Source of the DNA: Lateolabrax maculatus | Taxonomy: Eukaryota; Chordata; Actinopteri; Acropomatiformes; Lateolabracidae | Length of the DNA stretch: 64,000 nucleotides | Direction of reading: 5' to 3' | Assembly (NCBI GenBank): GCA_031216445.1 | Contig: CM062205.1 | Span: 21,097,501-21,161,500 of the forward strand | Part shown: positions 34,501-45,064 of the stretch, piece by piece | Position numbering within the stretch: position 1 is the stretch's first letter | Layout: each line of letters opens with the position of its first letter | Notes under the pieces: model-generated | Database searches by the model: none | Told to the model about the DNA's origin: nothing | The model's input: only the letters and a program-made list of their open reading frames with translations | Program-made: the position numbers and the translations under genes

Positions 34501-37500
34501 CATGTTTGTGAAGCCGCAACAGCTCATTGTCTGAGTCCAATAAGCCGTATATGATTAATCTGGTCCATTTTAAAGGGGCATTCCAGTGATTTAGTATTGC
34601 ACTTTGAATAAAGTTGGACCTGTTAGGGACATATTCAAATAAAGATGGTCAAAAGTGAAGCAGCAGAGGTCGAGATATCCTGACTTTTAGTCCCTGTTAC
34701 AGGTAAAGCTCCAAAATCACTGGATCCTACATCTCCTCCCCTCTGCCTCAGAAAACCCCACTCATCCAGTTTGTACCGCAGACTCTTTGTTTATATTTTA
34801 AGTCCAAACTGAGATAACCCTGATGACATTTGCAGTTATTTTTTCAGGCGTTGGAAAGCTCCTCCAGAGGCAAAGAAGACATTAAACAACTGTTTTCACA
34901 TGCTGAGTAAAACTCCTCAGGATGAATAAACTGAACTGCATGAATAAAATCGAGGGAGGGCCCCTTTACGCCATAAATATGTGAAAAAATCTGCTTTTCT
35001 GAAGTTTCATTTAAACTTAATGGGTCATCATTGTGACGCAGAAACAGTTAATGACTAGGTGAGGCTGCAGCGCACGTATGCAAATACAGCTCAGACAGAA
35101 ATAACAAGTTTCAGCTGTGGCATTAAGTGGCATTCCTCTTTAATCTGTGCCTGTAAAAAAAAACAGTAGACAGTAGAGGCCTCGACATCGTCACTGTGGG
35201 GCCCAAAACTCGCACAAACATCCGCGAGCACGGCGACTGAACCGTGAGACAGCAGATTGTTCCGCCACCCTCCCTTCCAGCCATGCTGATAACTCATGAT
35301 TAAGTCACCTCCAAAAGTACCTGCCCTTAAGGCAAAAAACAAGACACGCTCCTGTCAGCATACCAAACCTGAAACTAAAACATGTCCTAACCCTAACAGT
35401 CAGTGACAACAACCAGCCTTCAACTTTTCACCTGGCAATGGAAGATAAACATTCAGAGCATCAAACAGCACTTTCAATTAAAATGATACATAATAAAAAG
35501 TTGAAAAAAGTGACAGTCATTCATGCAGCCTTATTGATCACAGAAAATTCAAGTAGATTATAGCCAATGACTGATAAATGACAACCTTTGGATGGAGGTC
35601 AGGTAATTTTATACTAAAATGAATGTGGGGAAAATGGGAGTTCCTGTAAAGCACACAATGAGTCAACAGCAGTCTAATCATAGTATTTAAAGGTGTGATT
35701 CTGGAGAACCTGGCAGACAAGACATGACAGAGTTCATCCAACTAGGTAGCAGTGGGCAGGACTTCTTCCCTGTTATTCCTCATTCAGCTAAAGGGGGGAA
35801 ACACACTCACTGACTGACTGTGTGACTCACTGACTGACTGCACAGACATGTTGGAAACCAGCAGTAGATGGATCATCAACATCACCATCGATCAGAACAA
35901 AACTACATTTTCCTACAGTTTGCCCCTCACATAAATGTAACAAAATATCAAACAAGGTGAATCAGTGTTTAACTGTTTGGACATGTTAAAGAAACAGCTC
36001 ATTATAGACATGTTCTGCCCGGTGGGCATAAAAAAAAAAAAATCGAACTTTTTGTCAAATTCCCTCAGAGTTATTGCTCAATTACTGCGGCACACCTAAA
36101 AACTGCCAAGCACTTTATGGCCAGAAAGACCGTAAACACAGCAGATGCAGCTGATGAATGACAGATGACTTTTGGGTAGAAAATTTAAGGATTCTTGACT
36201 GCTGGAGATTACGTCCAGATCGCAGTAGATCAAGTTCTCTTGCAGGTTTAGTAAAAGATCACAGCAGCAGTGACCTTTGATTGGAGGTTGAGTTACAGGT
36301 GAAGTGAAGTTCTTGTGCATTTCTTTTTAATGCTACTTTATATTTCTACATTTCAAAAGGAAAATATTGCACTTCATACTGCAATATATTTATCTGACAT
36401 CTACAGTCACTGCTTACTTTAGAGATTCAGAATTTACATTTAAAAAAACACATGGTTAGTTTATAAAACAACACATTTTTAAATATTAAACCAGTGGCTC
36501 TCAATCTTTTCGTCGTGTGACCTCTTACTAAAAAATCTTAGTTAAATCTTGTGTCTTAGTTGGGCCCTTTGACATGTTTCAGATGTTCCACCAAAGAGAA
36601 AATTCCCCTTTAAACTTCTCAGATGGTTTAATTCAAATAATTGTTTGAGACCCAAAGAGGTAAAAGTATGCAATATTTCAGAAAAAAAGCAAAGATTAGA
36701 GAAAAGTTTAAAAAAAAATACAAATTGTGTAGCAAAGTATATAAAGTAGTTAAAACTGCTGTCTACACATTGATTCATCAGTATTAACAGTCTAATAATG
36801 TCATATTTAACAAATTATCAGTCATTTCTGCAGAACGAATAGTTTAAGTTTTTAAGTAGATGCTGCAAATACTTTCATACTTTTACATAAGCAGGGTTTT
36901 GAATGGCTTAAACAAGCCACTTCCACCTCATGAATACAGATCTTTATGTGTTACATGAGGCAACATGCCGGCTGGATTCCAGCAATACGAGCTATTACCA
37001 GAATCTCATAGTGGAAGCTGGCAACAACAGCGAGCATGGCTTTATCTCTCCTCACTCTGTCCTGTTTAGTCAGATGTACGTGGAGCAGCTTTACAAACCA
37101 ACCAAAATATGGACGGAAAACCATATTTAAAGAAATGATACTTTAAAAAACCAAAACACATGTGCAGCAACGGGCAACACCCAGCAAAGAGAAGTCCTTT
37201 TAATGTCAAAGGGCCCCTCCCTGCAGTCTGTTTTGGATGTAAGACAAGCCCACGTCCTCGTGACTTCAAGGCATTCTTTTACAATCAAGATACAGTCTGT
37301 GCCCATGAACCTCACAATTAGCTTTATTCACACAGGGGTGTGTATTCAGGGCCTCACAATGGGCTGAGTTCCTCAAAGAGAGGCTGGCTGTGAGTTCACG
37401 CGCAGAGTGTGTGTGTTTTGTACATGTGCTCAGGCATGTTTATGTACATGAAGGTTTATTAAAAATGGATAAATATGGGCAGGAGACATACCTGTGGGTG

Positions 37501-38462
37501 ATACAGCGTCTGGTTCTCATGGTCACACCGCTGCCGCAGCTGCGGCTGCATTCTCCATAAGGACCCCAGGAATCCCAGTGATCCACACCGGGCACCTGGA
37601 CACAAGGCAGCAGTTCATACATCACAAACTTTAAATCATGTGATGACGTTTTTTATTTGTTTTCAGACCAAATCAATCAAGATTTAACTTTGAAACTCAG
37701 TTTTTAAGCCAATATGGACGAGAAATCATTAAAGTGAAAATGTGAACTTCCATGACGACTGGTCAAACTCCATTTGTTAAAGAAGCTACTAAATGGACCT
37801 TGAGGTAGCAAATTATATTATTATATGTATTTTCTGTGTCGTGATGTTTAAAGCAAAAGAAACATCTGTCTTAATGTTATAAATTAGAAAAAAACAAAAA
37901 AATCTGTACTCAAAATGTAATGTTGGCTTTAGTTGTACATAGGCATTACACAAGGGCTGCAACTAATGATTATTATTATTTTACAATTATAATTGATTAT
38001 TCTCTAGATTAATCAATTAATCATTAGGTTTATAAAACATCACAAAATAATGAAAAAAGGCCATCATCATTAAATGTTTCATCCACCCAAGAGTCCAAAA
38101 CCTAAAGATGTTTAATTTACAATAATGTTAAGAAAAGGGAAAAACTGCAAATCATCATGTTTTAGAGCCTGCACTCATTAAATTTTGGCATTTTTGTTCG
38201 AAAAATGACTTGAACTATGAATTGACTATCAAAAAAGTCAATTAATTTTCTGTTGATCAACGATTATTCGACTAATCATTGCAGCTCTACATTACACCTG
38301 AAATAATGTATAAACTGCACCACTTTAAGGTTTTGGTGGTGACTTTGTTTGCAGCTTTCAGTGTTTCTCATCAGTGCGTGTTCAGACGGTCTGCTGGGAG
38401 TTTACCATGAGCGCTGGAGCCACGAGCAGCTGAAGGATTACCAGAGGCAGGAGCATCTTCAT
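19834..38462 (-). CDS. papln: papilin, 26 coding exons, about 1222 aa
   Basis: Secreted matrix glycoprotein of the ADAMTS-like family. Coding exons in transcript order: 38462-38406, 37595-37492, 34410-34350, 34104-34002, 33865-33735, 32465-32342, 32203-32123, 32022-31850, 31603-31480, 31354-31228, 29304-29100, 28581-28405, 28279-28129, 27906-27826, 27009-26814, 26529-26445, 25956-25830, 25381-24883, 23420-23262, 23165-23038, 22481-22427, 22282-22136, 21454-21327, 21049-20941, 20483-20308, 19994-19834. The total is 3669 nt and every junction keeps phase. Domains: signal peptide 1-18; thrombospondin type 1 repeat near 22-76 (HWDSWGPYGECSRSCGSG); Cys-rich and spacer region to about 305; four more TSP1 repeats to about 535; three YGCC Cys-rich motifs (about 600-700); a Kunitz domain (about 706-757, six Cys); a Gly/Ser/Pro-rich linker; three Ig domains (870-1169); and a C-terminal PLAC domain (LANCELIVYARLC...). 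Same domain set as mammalian papilin. The Kunitz P1 residue is Ser, so trypsin inhibition is unlikely. Confidence 0.95.
22487..22530. repeat. (CA)n / (TG)n microsatellite at papln exon 21 acceptor
   Basis: About 22 CA units. On the transcribed strand this is a (TG)n tract ending directly at the CACAG acceptor of papln exon 21. Confidence 0.95.
22688..22744. repeat. 25-bp hairpin in papln intron 20
   Basis: The arms 22688-22712 and 22720-22744 pair over 25 bases with three mismatches around a 7-base loop. Weaker complementarity (CCCGGT / ACCGGG) continues outside the arms. Probably a small fold-back transposon remnant. Confidence 0.7.
24357..24415. repeat. perfect 19-bp inverted repeat (collapsed MITE)
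   Basis: AAGAGTAACTTAACACC and its exact complement flank a loop of about 20 bases that itself contains CCCCTG...CAGGGG. The arm sequence matches the ends of the element at 29561-29795. It lies in a papln intron. Confidence 0.75.
29561..29795. repeat. MITE-like element with inverted ends, papln intron
   Basis: It begins AAAAAGCAACTTAACACC and ends with the imperfect complement (GGTTTCAAGTTACTCTTTA, about 14 of 19). About 235 bases long and non-coding. Its ends match the palindrome at 24357-24415. Confidence 0.6.
36320..36900. repeat. interrupted dispersed teleost-type repeat, papln intron
   Basis: The flanks (36320-36440, ACTTTATATTTCTACATTTC through ATCTGACATCTACAGTCACTGCTTA, and 36840-36900, TAAGTAGATGCTGCAAATACTT...) resemble two halves of a repeat I recall as common in fish genomes, separated by about 400 unrelated bases. 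Related pieces appear near 21600-21680 and 43400-43500. Family assignment is from memory. Confidence 0.4.
37953..38290. repeat. hAT-type MITE copy 1, papln intron 2
   Basis: It opens AGGGCTGCAACTAATGATTA and closes with ...AATCATTGCAGCTCT, giving terminal inverted repeats. The interior reads TATAAAACATCACAAAATAATG... and GTTGATCAACGATTATTCGAC. This matches a non-autonomous hAT element that I recall as abundant in teleosts. Confidence 0.65.
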
Positions 38463-39013
38463 TGTTCCCTGGAAGAAAGACGAGACATCACAGTTAGTCG
38501 CTGTGACTAACAGAGGTTACTACACATTGAGCAACTTTTCCCGGAATCAAGCCAGTGTAAACAAGAGGCTGATGTGAGACGCCGGCCAAGATATTTATCA
38601 GGGTCTATGAGGACAGAAGGAAACTGAAAGAAGTCTCTGAGAAAACAAACCTCTTCTTATCTGATCCAACAACAGCAAATACAAAACAATGAAAACACAA
38701 AGCATCAGCCTCACTTTTGGCTGTAAACATCACTTTTGTTGCCCTGCAGCGCTTCCTGAATTATCGCCAAGTATACAAATCAGATATAAATCAGTGTATG
38801 TAGTAAACGGAGCGGACATGTTGATTGATGCAACAGCATATTCTGTGGTTTGGTTTTCAGCCACCAACAGCAGGACTGTATCTGTGTGTCTACTTAGTAA
38901 TGTAATGTGTTGAATGATGAAAACGTTGTGTGCTGAAAATGTCAATTTCAGCTTTGTTTAGTCTGACTGTTGGAGGGAAACTTATGTTCTCTATCCTCAG
39001 GAGAGGAAGTTAT

Positions 39014-39265
39014 CTAGAGCTGAGAGACGGCAAGTCGATTAATCAATTTGACAATCAACAGAGAAAACAATTACAGGCCTCAGTGTCTCATACTTCAATA
39101 TAAGCTGGTTTTCTGAGTCTTCTATGATAGTAAACTGAGTTTTGGACGGTTGGTCGCAGAGAACATGACATTTTAAGATGCCATCATGGACTTTGGGAAA
39201 TAATGATTAATAGAGATAATAATTGCCATATTAATCAATAATGAAAGTTAGTGAGTTGCAACCCT
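39014..39265. repeat. hAT-type MITE copy 2, opposite orientation
   Basis: It starts TAGAGCTG and ends GTTGCAACCCT, with GATTAATCAATTTGACAATC and a degenerate interior. It looks like the same family as 37953-38290, inverted and more decayed. Confidence 0.55.
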
Positions 39266-39833
39266 AAAGCATCTAAAACCTGAAAATCACTAAAATTGTG
39301 GATGTCACATTCCAGCAAAGTTAACACAAGCCTGTATAATTAATGAGGCCTTGTGAAATTTGCACTCTAAACACTTTAAACTCCAACCTTATCATTTCCC
39401 TCCACCATCTCATCACTTAATCGCTTAACTGAGCTAAAGATTTATCCTTTGTTGCACGTGGAGAGACTGTTTATTTTTTCCAGGGTGAGTGTTTGGGTTT
39501 GTTGCCCCTGTGAGAGAGAGGGGGGGGGGTCAGCTGGAGCTGCCAAACCACCTCTGACCCTGCCGCGACCACCAAACGCCTCCGACAGTGAGGAAAGTTA
39601 CCCTGCAGCCAGGAACACCAGCAGTCAGAGGCATGATGATTATGTCAGAGAGGAGAGAAGACAGGCAGTCAGCATGTCTGATCCGTGTGTCCCAAACACA
39701 AAACCTCACTGCACCAACAGCTCCAAATTCAGCAGTTTAATGGTGTCATCACTGCTGGGTGGTGGTAATCTGGGACAACAGCTCCGTCATTTACATCTTA
39801 ATAACTCTGTACGTAATCCCCCACCTGATGAGC

Positions 39834-40115
39834 AGGGCTGCCACAATGATGATTTCAATAACAATTAATGTTTAGTCCATAAAAATGCCGTCGCAAGTTT
39901 CCCGAAGCCAAGATGACGTCTTCAAATTGCTTGTTTTGTCCGACCAATGCTCCAAAACCCAACGATATTACATTTACAATGACATAAAACAAAGAGAAGT
40001 CGCAAATCCTTAAACATTCACCAGGTCCAGTTTCTCAGATTTGACATTTTTGCTTGATAAACGACTTAAAATGCCCAAATTGTTGTCAACAAATCCACAA
40101 ATTGAGCATTGACTG
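39834..40115. repeat. hAT-type MITE copy 3, partial
   Basis: It starts AGGGCTGCCACAATGATGAT and contains GATGACGTCTTCAAATTGC and TTGTTTTGTCCGACCAA, interior parts of the same hAT-like family. The right end is unclear. Confidence 0.55.
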
Positions 40116-41039
40116 TGAATGTATAGTATAGTAATAACCATCAGGTAACCATTCTCTTCAAATCAAGTTCCCCTAAGAAGAACACAATAAAGAACTACTG
40201 AGCTCACACTGCAGACATGTTACAGTCTGCACAAACTGTGAATACTAAAAACCCATTTAAAGTCACCAGCTGCTCACATCTGAGAGGCTGGAAACAGCAA
40301 ATGACTTGAATAAAAATCAGCTATAAAACTTAATTAATTCTCTCATCAGTTGATTCATTTGACTGTTTGTCCTCTCAGTACAAATGCTATTCTTCACCCT
40401 GAGTACAATCAACCACTGCGCCACAAAAATGATCCCTCACATTTTATTGTACCAGCTCATAACACCTTCAGCCTCAGGCTTTACAAGATTTTATCCAACC
40501 AAATGAACAATTATTCTTCGTCAGCCGGGGCAAGCAGTGTCTTGTGTGTGTTTCACCTGGTCACTCCAGAAAACCATCAAGGGATCCTGAAGGTAAAAAC
40601 CATTATATCTAAGATAGACTCAATAATAAATCCACTGTATTCTTTGATTTTCTTTACTTAAAGTGTCACTGTCACTTATTGTAGTTTATTATGACTTTAT
40701 TAAACGTATTTATTTTATCTATTATATCTCTATAATAATAAAAGCACACATTTTTTCTCATATTGTGTCCCTTTAATGTTCCCTGTGATATCTCTTTCTT
40801 TACACGTTTGAAATGTAAGTGTGAGCTATGATTCAATCTATAAAACTTTCTCATCAACACTTCTCTCAGACTGAAGCTTGTGTTTTTATCTCCTCTGGTG
40901 AATATTTCTGATTTCGCTGAGACAAAAAAAAAAAAAAAGTTTTTCCCTTTTAAAATCTGTCATTTAAAGAACATTTCACACAAGAAGAAACCTCCATTGC
41001 CATTGAGGGGACATCATCAGCCCACTCACCCTGTTCAGT

Positions 41040-41100
41040 GTTGAAGGCGGTTTCTTGGAGCCGCGGAGCAGCTGCGGAGCGTCGACCTGCAAGATGCGTC
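41040..41100 (-). promoter_or_regulatory. papln: papln 5' UTR exon and promoter (approximate)
   Basis: The strong donor GAACAGG|GTGAGT places the end of a non-coding first exon at 41040. It would splice to 38468, six bases before the start codon. CpG-rich sequence fills 41040-41110, and a TATA-like TTATATC lies near 41123-41130 on the minus strand, so transcription would start near 41095. The exact start is inferred. Confidence 0.5.
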
Positions 41101-41139
41101 CGGAGGATCTGCAGAGTCCTGGATATAAGAGCAGGGTTC

Positions 41140-41140
41140 C

Positions 41141-41171
<31 letters not shown>

Positions 41172-41230
41172 CCTCTCTCTGTCTGTCTCTCTCCCTCTGT
41201 CTGTCTCTCTCTCTCTCTCTGTCTGTCTTG
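41140..41230. repeat. (CTGT/CTCT)n pyrimidine-rich simple repeat
   Basis: Alternating CTCT and CTGT units on the + strand, just upstream of the papln transcription start, followed at 41250-41285 by a purine tract of GGAGGA and GAAGAA units. Confidence 0.9.
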
Positions 41231-41340
41231 CGTCCAACAGGAAACCTACAAGAGGAGGAGGAGGAGGAGGAAGAAGAAGAGAAAGTCCTGTAGGTTGAAC
41301 CTCCTCCGCAGCGTCATCAGCGCGCTTTTTAACCAGCAGC

Positions 41341-41341
<1 letters not shown>

Positions 41342-41371
<30 letters not shown>

Positions 41372-41374
41372 ACC

Positions 41375-41406
<32 letters not shown>
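41342..41406. repeat. C30 run followed by (CA)n
   Basis: Thirty consecutive C (41342-41371), then CACCGA and about 15 CA units. On the papln coding strand this reads (TG)n followed by G30 about 240 bases upstream of exon 1. A second run of 19 C lies at 41547-41565. Run lengths may contain assembly error. Confidence 0.9.
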
Positions 41407-41408
<2 letters not shown>

Positions 41409-41565
41409 TGCGGGTCTGTAATTTCAGGCTGTAAATATAACAGTTAATCAGCGTGTCCCGATTGTTGCAAGGTCCCCATAAGCAAAAAAAAAAAAAAAAA
41501 AGAAGCAGTTTATTCCCACTTTGCTCTGAGCAGCATCATCATCACGCCCCCCCCCCCCCCCCCCC

Positions 41566-44102
41566 ACTGCACACACCGCACATGTAATACCAGGGTAATC
41601 TTCCAGAGAAAGTCTGGGCTTTAATGGAACAGCAGGGTTGTAATTTTTAGCTGAAAATGGTTCCCAAATGTTCCCTTACTCTGTCAGAAGAGGACTGTAT
41701 GTGTGGCAGGACTCAGTGTGAGGGTTTAACCCTTGTGTCCTGTTGACAGAAGCTTTACTTCCTCATTGTTTGGGGTCCCACAGACCCCACCGAGTAAAGA
41801 CAAGGGGCCACTGCTGTGTTTGGCTGTTCTTAAAAACACTGCAGCGTCGCACGCAGATTCACCATGGACAATTTTTTAAAGAGGACTAAATTCGATCCAG
41901 TAGAACCAGAGATTTTTTATCTTTTTTTATTCTTCTTCTTTGTCAAAACCTGGCAACTAAATGACCGACAGTGCCAGGCTTTCAAACTTGTAGTCTTCAG
42001 CCCCAACCAAACGTTGACTCAAGTGACATCCCTGCAGGCAGTTCCTCAGGTTTCCTGCAGCTCCCTCTGGAGTCACAGGAGGCTTTATACAACCTTTATT
42101 TGCCACATGGTAAAATTTGCAAATTAGCATTTAACAAATGTTCAACTGGTGAAAAAGTCGTTAGTTCTGCAGATATTTGGTCATAAACCAAAGTACTGGA
42201 TGTAACAGGGTCTATGATGAAAAGTTAGAGGATCACCAAAGTCAGTAGGATTTATCCTCTGGAGACCATAAATGTCTGTACAAAGTTGTTTGGCAATAAA
42301 TTCAACAGATATTTCAGTCTGAAACAAAATGGTGGACCGCCTGACTGACTCCCATCCTCAGAGCCAAATTTGAAAAGTCATGAAGGTTTTCTGAGCTGTT
42401 CTCCAGGGGCCCAAACAGAACATTTGGATTAAAAAAAGCACAAACCAAACCAAATTAAATCAGCCCCTGAAGTGAATCTGTCATTTTGTCTTCTTTTGTG
42501 TTGTGTTCTGCAAATAATGTGACAATTTAATTGCTATATCAACTATAACATGTTAAAATTGCATCAAAGCAACATGGAAAAGAGATTATTTTGGGTTTTT
42601 AAGGAGGAAACCGCCACAGCCACTACGAAAGCTGTGATTAAACATCTGCCAATGTATGTTTCCCAAAAAGAATTTCCCCCTCCTCTCTCCTCATCTGGGG
42701 GTGATGTTTTTCTAAACATCCCAACAACCCAAAATTACTGAAAGTGTGAGTTATGTAGTATAAAAATACATCTTGGGTGTAATATGTACGTGTCTTGAGC
42801 TAACTTCTTATTGTTTACATCTTTGATTTTTGCCTGGGATTCATTCAGAAAGGGTGTGTTAAATAGCTAAAGAGCCTCTTTTTTTTGTTCACATGTGAAT
42901 AAACCAAAGAAAAACAGTTTTAGTGCCGAATATGCCACCAAAACACATTCAAGCCACATGTTTGCTTATCTGGTTACACTGAAGGATAATTGTCCATGTT
43001 GAGGACAGACTGAATGACTCACAGGCTTCAGTCTAAATGTTTAAAATCAAAGCACTTCACAGGTGACCGTAAGCTTTCCAAAGGGAAGGAACATTCAAAC
43101 CAAAACGTCTGCTCGAAACACCACTTACGTTCATTGGACCATCAAATAGAAATCGAGTTACCTCCAGCAGTCCTGTCATAGCCCTTTTATAGAAAAAGTC
43201 AACTTTGTCGTCTATTCATAGCTCCCAAAAAACATGTCATATACAACCGGTTTCTGCAAAAAGCTTGTGCAGCATAATCCAAGTGGTTTGCAGCACTGTT
43301 ACTGTTGGGTATTTTAATCTACAACAATGCATTATATTTTATCAACTGATCATACGTTTTGTATGTTAAATGTTATTTTTAAAATAAAATACGATATTTA
43401 CCAGTAACTGTAGTGAAGTAAAGTGGCATCAAATGGAAATAATCAAGTAACGTAAGTACCTGAAATAGTACAGTACTTCAGTAAATGCAACATTTCTTTA
43501 ATTAATCCATTGTCGTTGGCCCAATCTGTACAAATATGGATTGATTTAACATTTGACACTACCAGCAGGAAGAAACCTGTTGATTTTGGTTAAATAATTA
43601 CCTTTTCTGTATTGCTGTCATCAGAGAGACTTTTAGTTTGTTAATGAGTAGATTTTCGGACCCATCACTTATAAATACACAGTATTTGTTGTTTTTGAGG
43701 CGTCTATCATTAAAGAACAATGTAAAAAGTATTCAGGTAGCAATTTAAATAAATAGCAAATATGTTTTGCCCATTTTCTCACAAAATTAGATATTTGAGA
43801 AATATACTCATATTCATAATAGACTCATATTACTCCTCTCGTGTCGGTTGGAAATATGAAACTACAGCCAGCTACATCTAACTATCGGCAAGAAAGAAAA
43901 ACTATTTCTTGAGTTTTACGTTTTTTTGAGTTCTTTTAAAAACCCACGTGTGATTCGAAAGGATTAAATAAGCACATTTTATACCGGATTCAGGTTCAAA
44001 CCCCAGTCTTAGTCTTTATGGTCGCCCATAAAAATAACAAAGTTGTGCATGATGCAAAAAGCCTTCAACACGAGCTAAGGACACACCGAACATTAAAAAT
44101 AC
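41566..44102. other. intergenic, papln promoter to coiled-coil gene
   Basis: No gene supported. It contains dispersed-repeat fragments (43400-43500) and low-complexity A/T runs; open frames here are short and lack splice support. Confidence 0.4.
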
Positions 44103-44108
44103 TTTATT
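44103..44108 (-). terminator. polyadenylation signal of coiled-coil gene
   Basis: AATAAA on the minus strand, about 690 bases past the stop codon at 44792. Confidence 0.55.
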
Positions 44109-44791
44109 GGGACAAAAGGAATAATACACATTAAGTCACATTCACTTCTTCTTTTTCCGTTCTTGTTCGTCCTGCGACCCAGTGTGGAGGGCGGCACCGT
44201 AAAGTCTCACAAGATTGAGGGCAGGAAGGGATAACCAGGTATTTTTGAGCACTTTGACTCTACAAAAAGCAGAAATAGGTGACCACCCACTCCTTCTGGT
44301 CCCTGAACAACTAAAAATAATATCCAGTGGCGTTCATCAAATAAAATCTTTACCGGGGGAAAGTGCAGCCTAGTTTCCAGACATGTTGTTGTTTTTAATT
44401 ATAGAAACCTAATAAGCCCAATGCCTTATGCAGAATCTTTTGAAAAGCCCCTTTTCAACCAGAGTCCACATTTTCCACATCCACATTTGATTCCTGGTCA
44501 TTAAGTCTAGCCGTGGCTTTAAAAGGAGCCCTAAGCCACAGGTTTTAAGTTAACATTCAAATTACTAGCATTTACATCCATCCCCTCCGGACCTAAAACG
44601 TATACATATGCAGACAGAAAAAACACACTTTCTATACGTTTAAGAAAACAGCTGCTCCCAGTTTAGTCTTCATGACCACCCAGTATTTAGAAATCTTCTG
44701 CAACAAGCTGTTTTTTCCATCCGCCTCGTCCAGTCTTGTTCTCCAGGACTCTGTTTTCAGCACACGCAGGTCACATCCTCCTCGTGGGCCT

Positions 44792-45064
44792 TCAGAGCTG
44801 CCGGCTGAGCTTCTGCGCCTGCCTCTCCTTTGCATTGAAGGCATATTTTGTGTCCTGCAGCTGTTCTATAATCTCCTTGGCCTCCTTCATCTCCACGGTG
44901 AGCTGGCTGTACTTCTCCACCAGCTCCTGGTTCTCTCTCCGGAGGTCCACCACCAGCTGGCTCAGCTCCTCGCTCTGCTTCCCGCAGTGCAGCTTCAGCT
45001 GCTCCATCTCCGAGAGCGTCTCCTCCATGCGCATCACCAGGCTCTCCAGCTTGTCCTTAGACAT
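44792..45064 (-). CDS. unidentified 90-aa coiled-coil protein
   Basis: Not recognised by name. The frame opens MSKDKLESLVMRMEETLSEM and continues as a heptad-patterned, charged helix to the C-terminus (...AFNAKERQAQKLSRQL). Leucine or other hydrophobic residues recur at a/d positions over nearly the whole length, and there is no signal peptide or membrane segment. A single uninterrupted coding exon is used. A canonical AATAAA (minus strand, 44108-44103) gives a 3' UTR of about 690 nt. The coding part is GC-richer than its flanks, as expected of a real exon. It lies between the papln and psen1 genes on the same strand. It could be a short stand-alone coiled-coil gene or a processed fragment of a longer coiled-coil protein. 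Confidence 0.65.
   Translation of the reverse strand: MSKDKLESLVMRMEETLSEMEQLKLHCGKQSEELSQLVVDLRRENQELVEKYSQLTVEMKEAKEIIEQLQDTKYAFNAKERQAQKLSRQL

Noticed and set aside
41055..41447. Long frames rich in Ser/Leu/Pro or Gly/Thr across 41.0-41.4 kb.
   Set aside because: They are translations of simple repeats (CTCT, C30, CA) and not genes.
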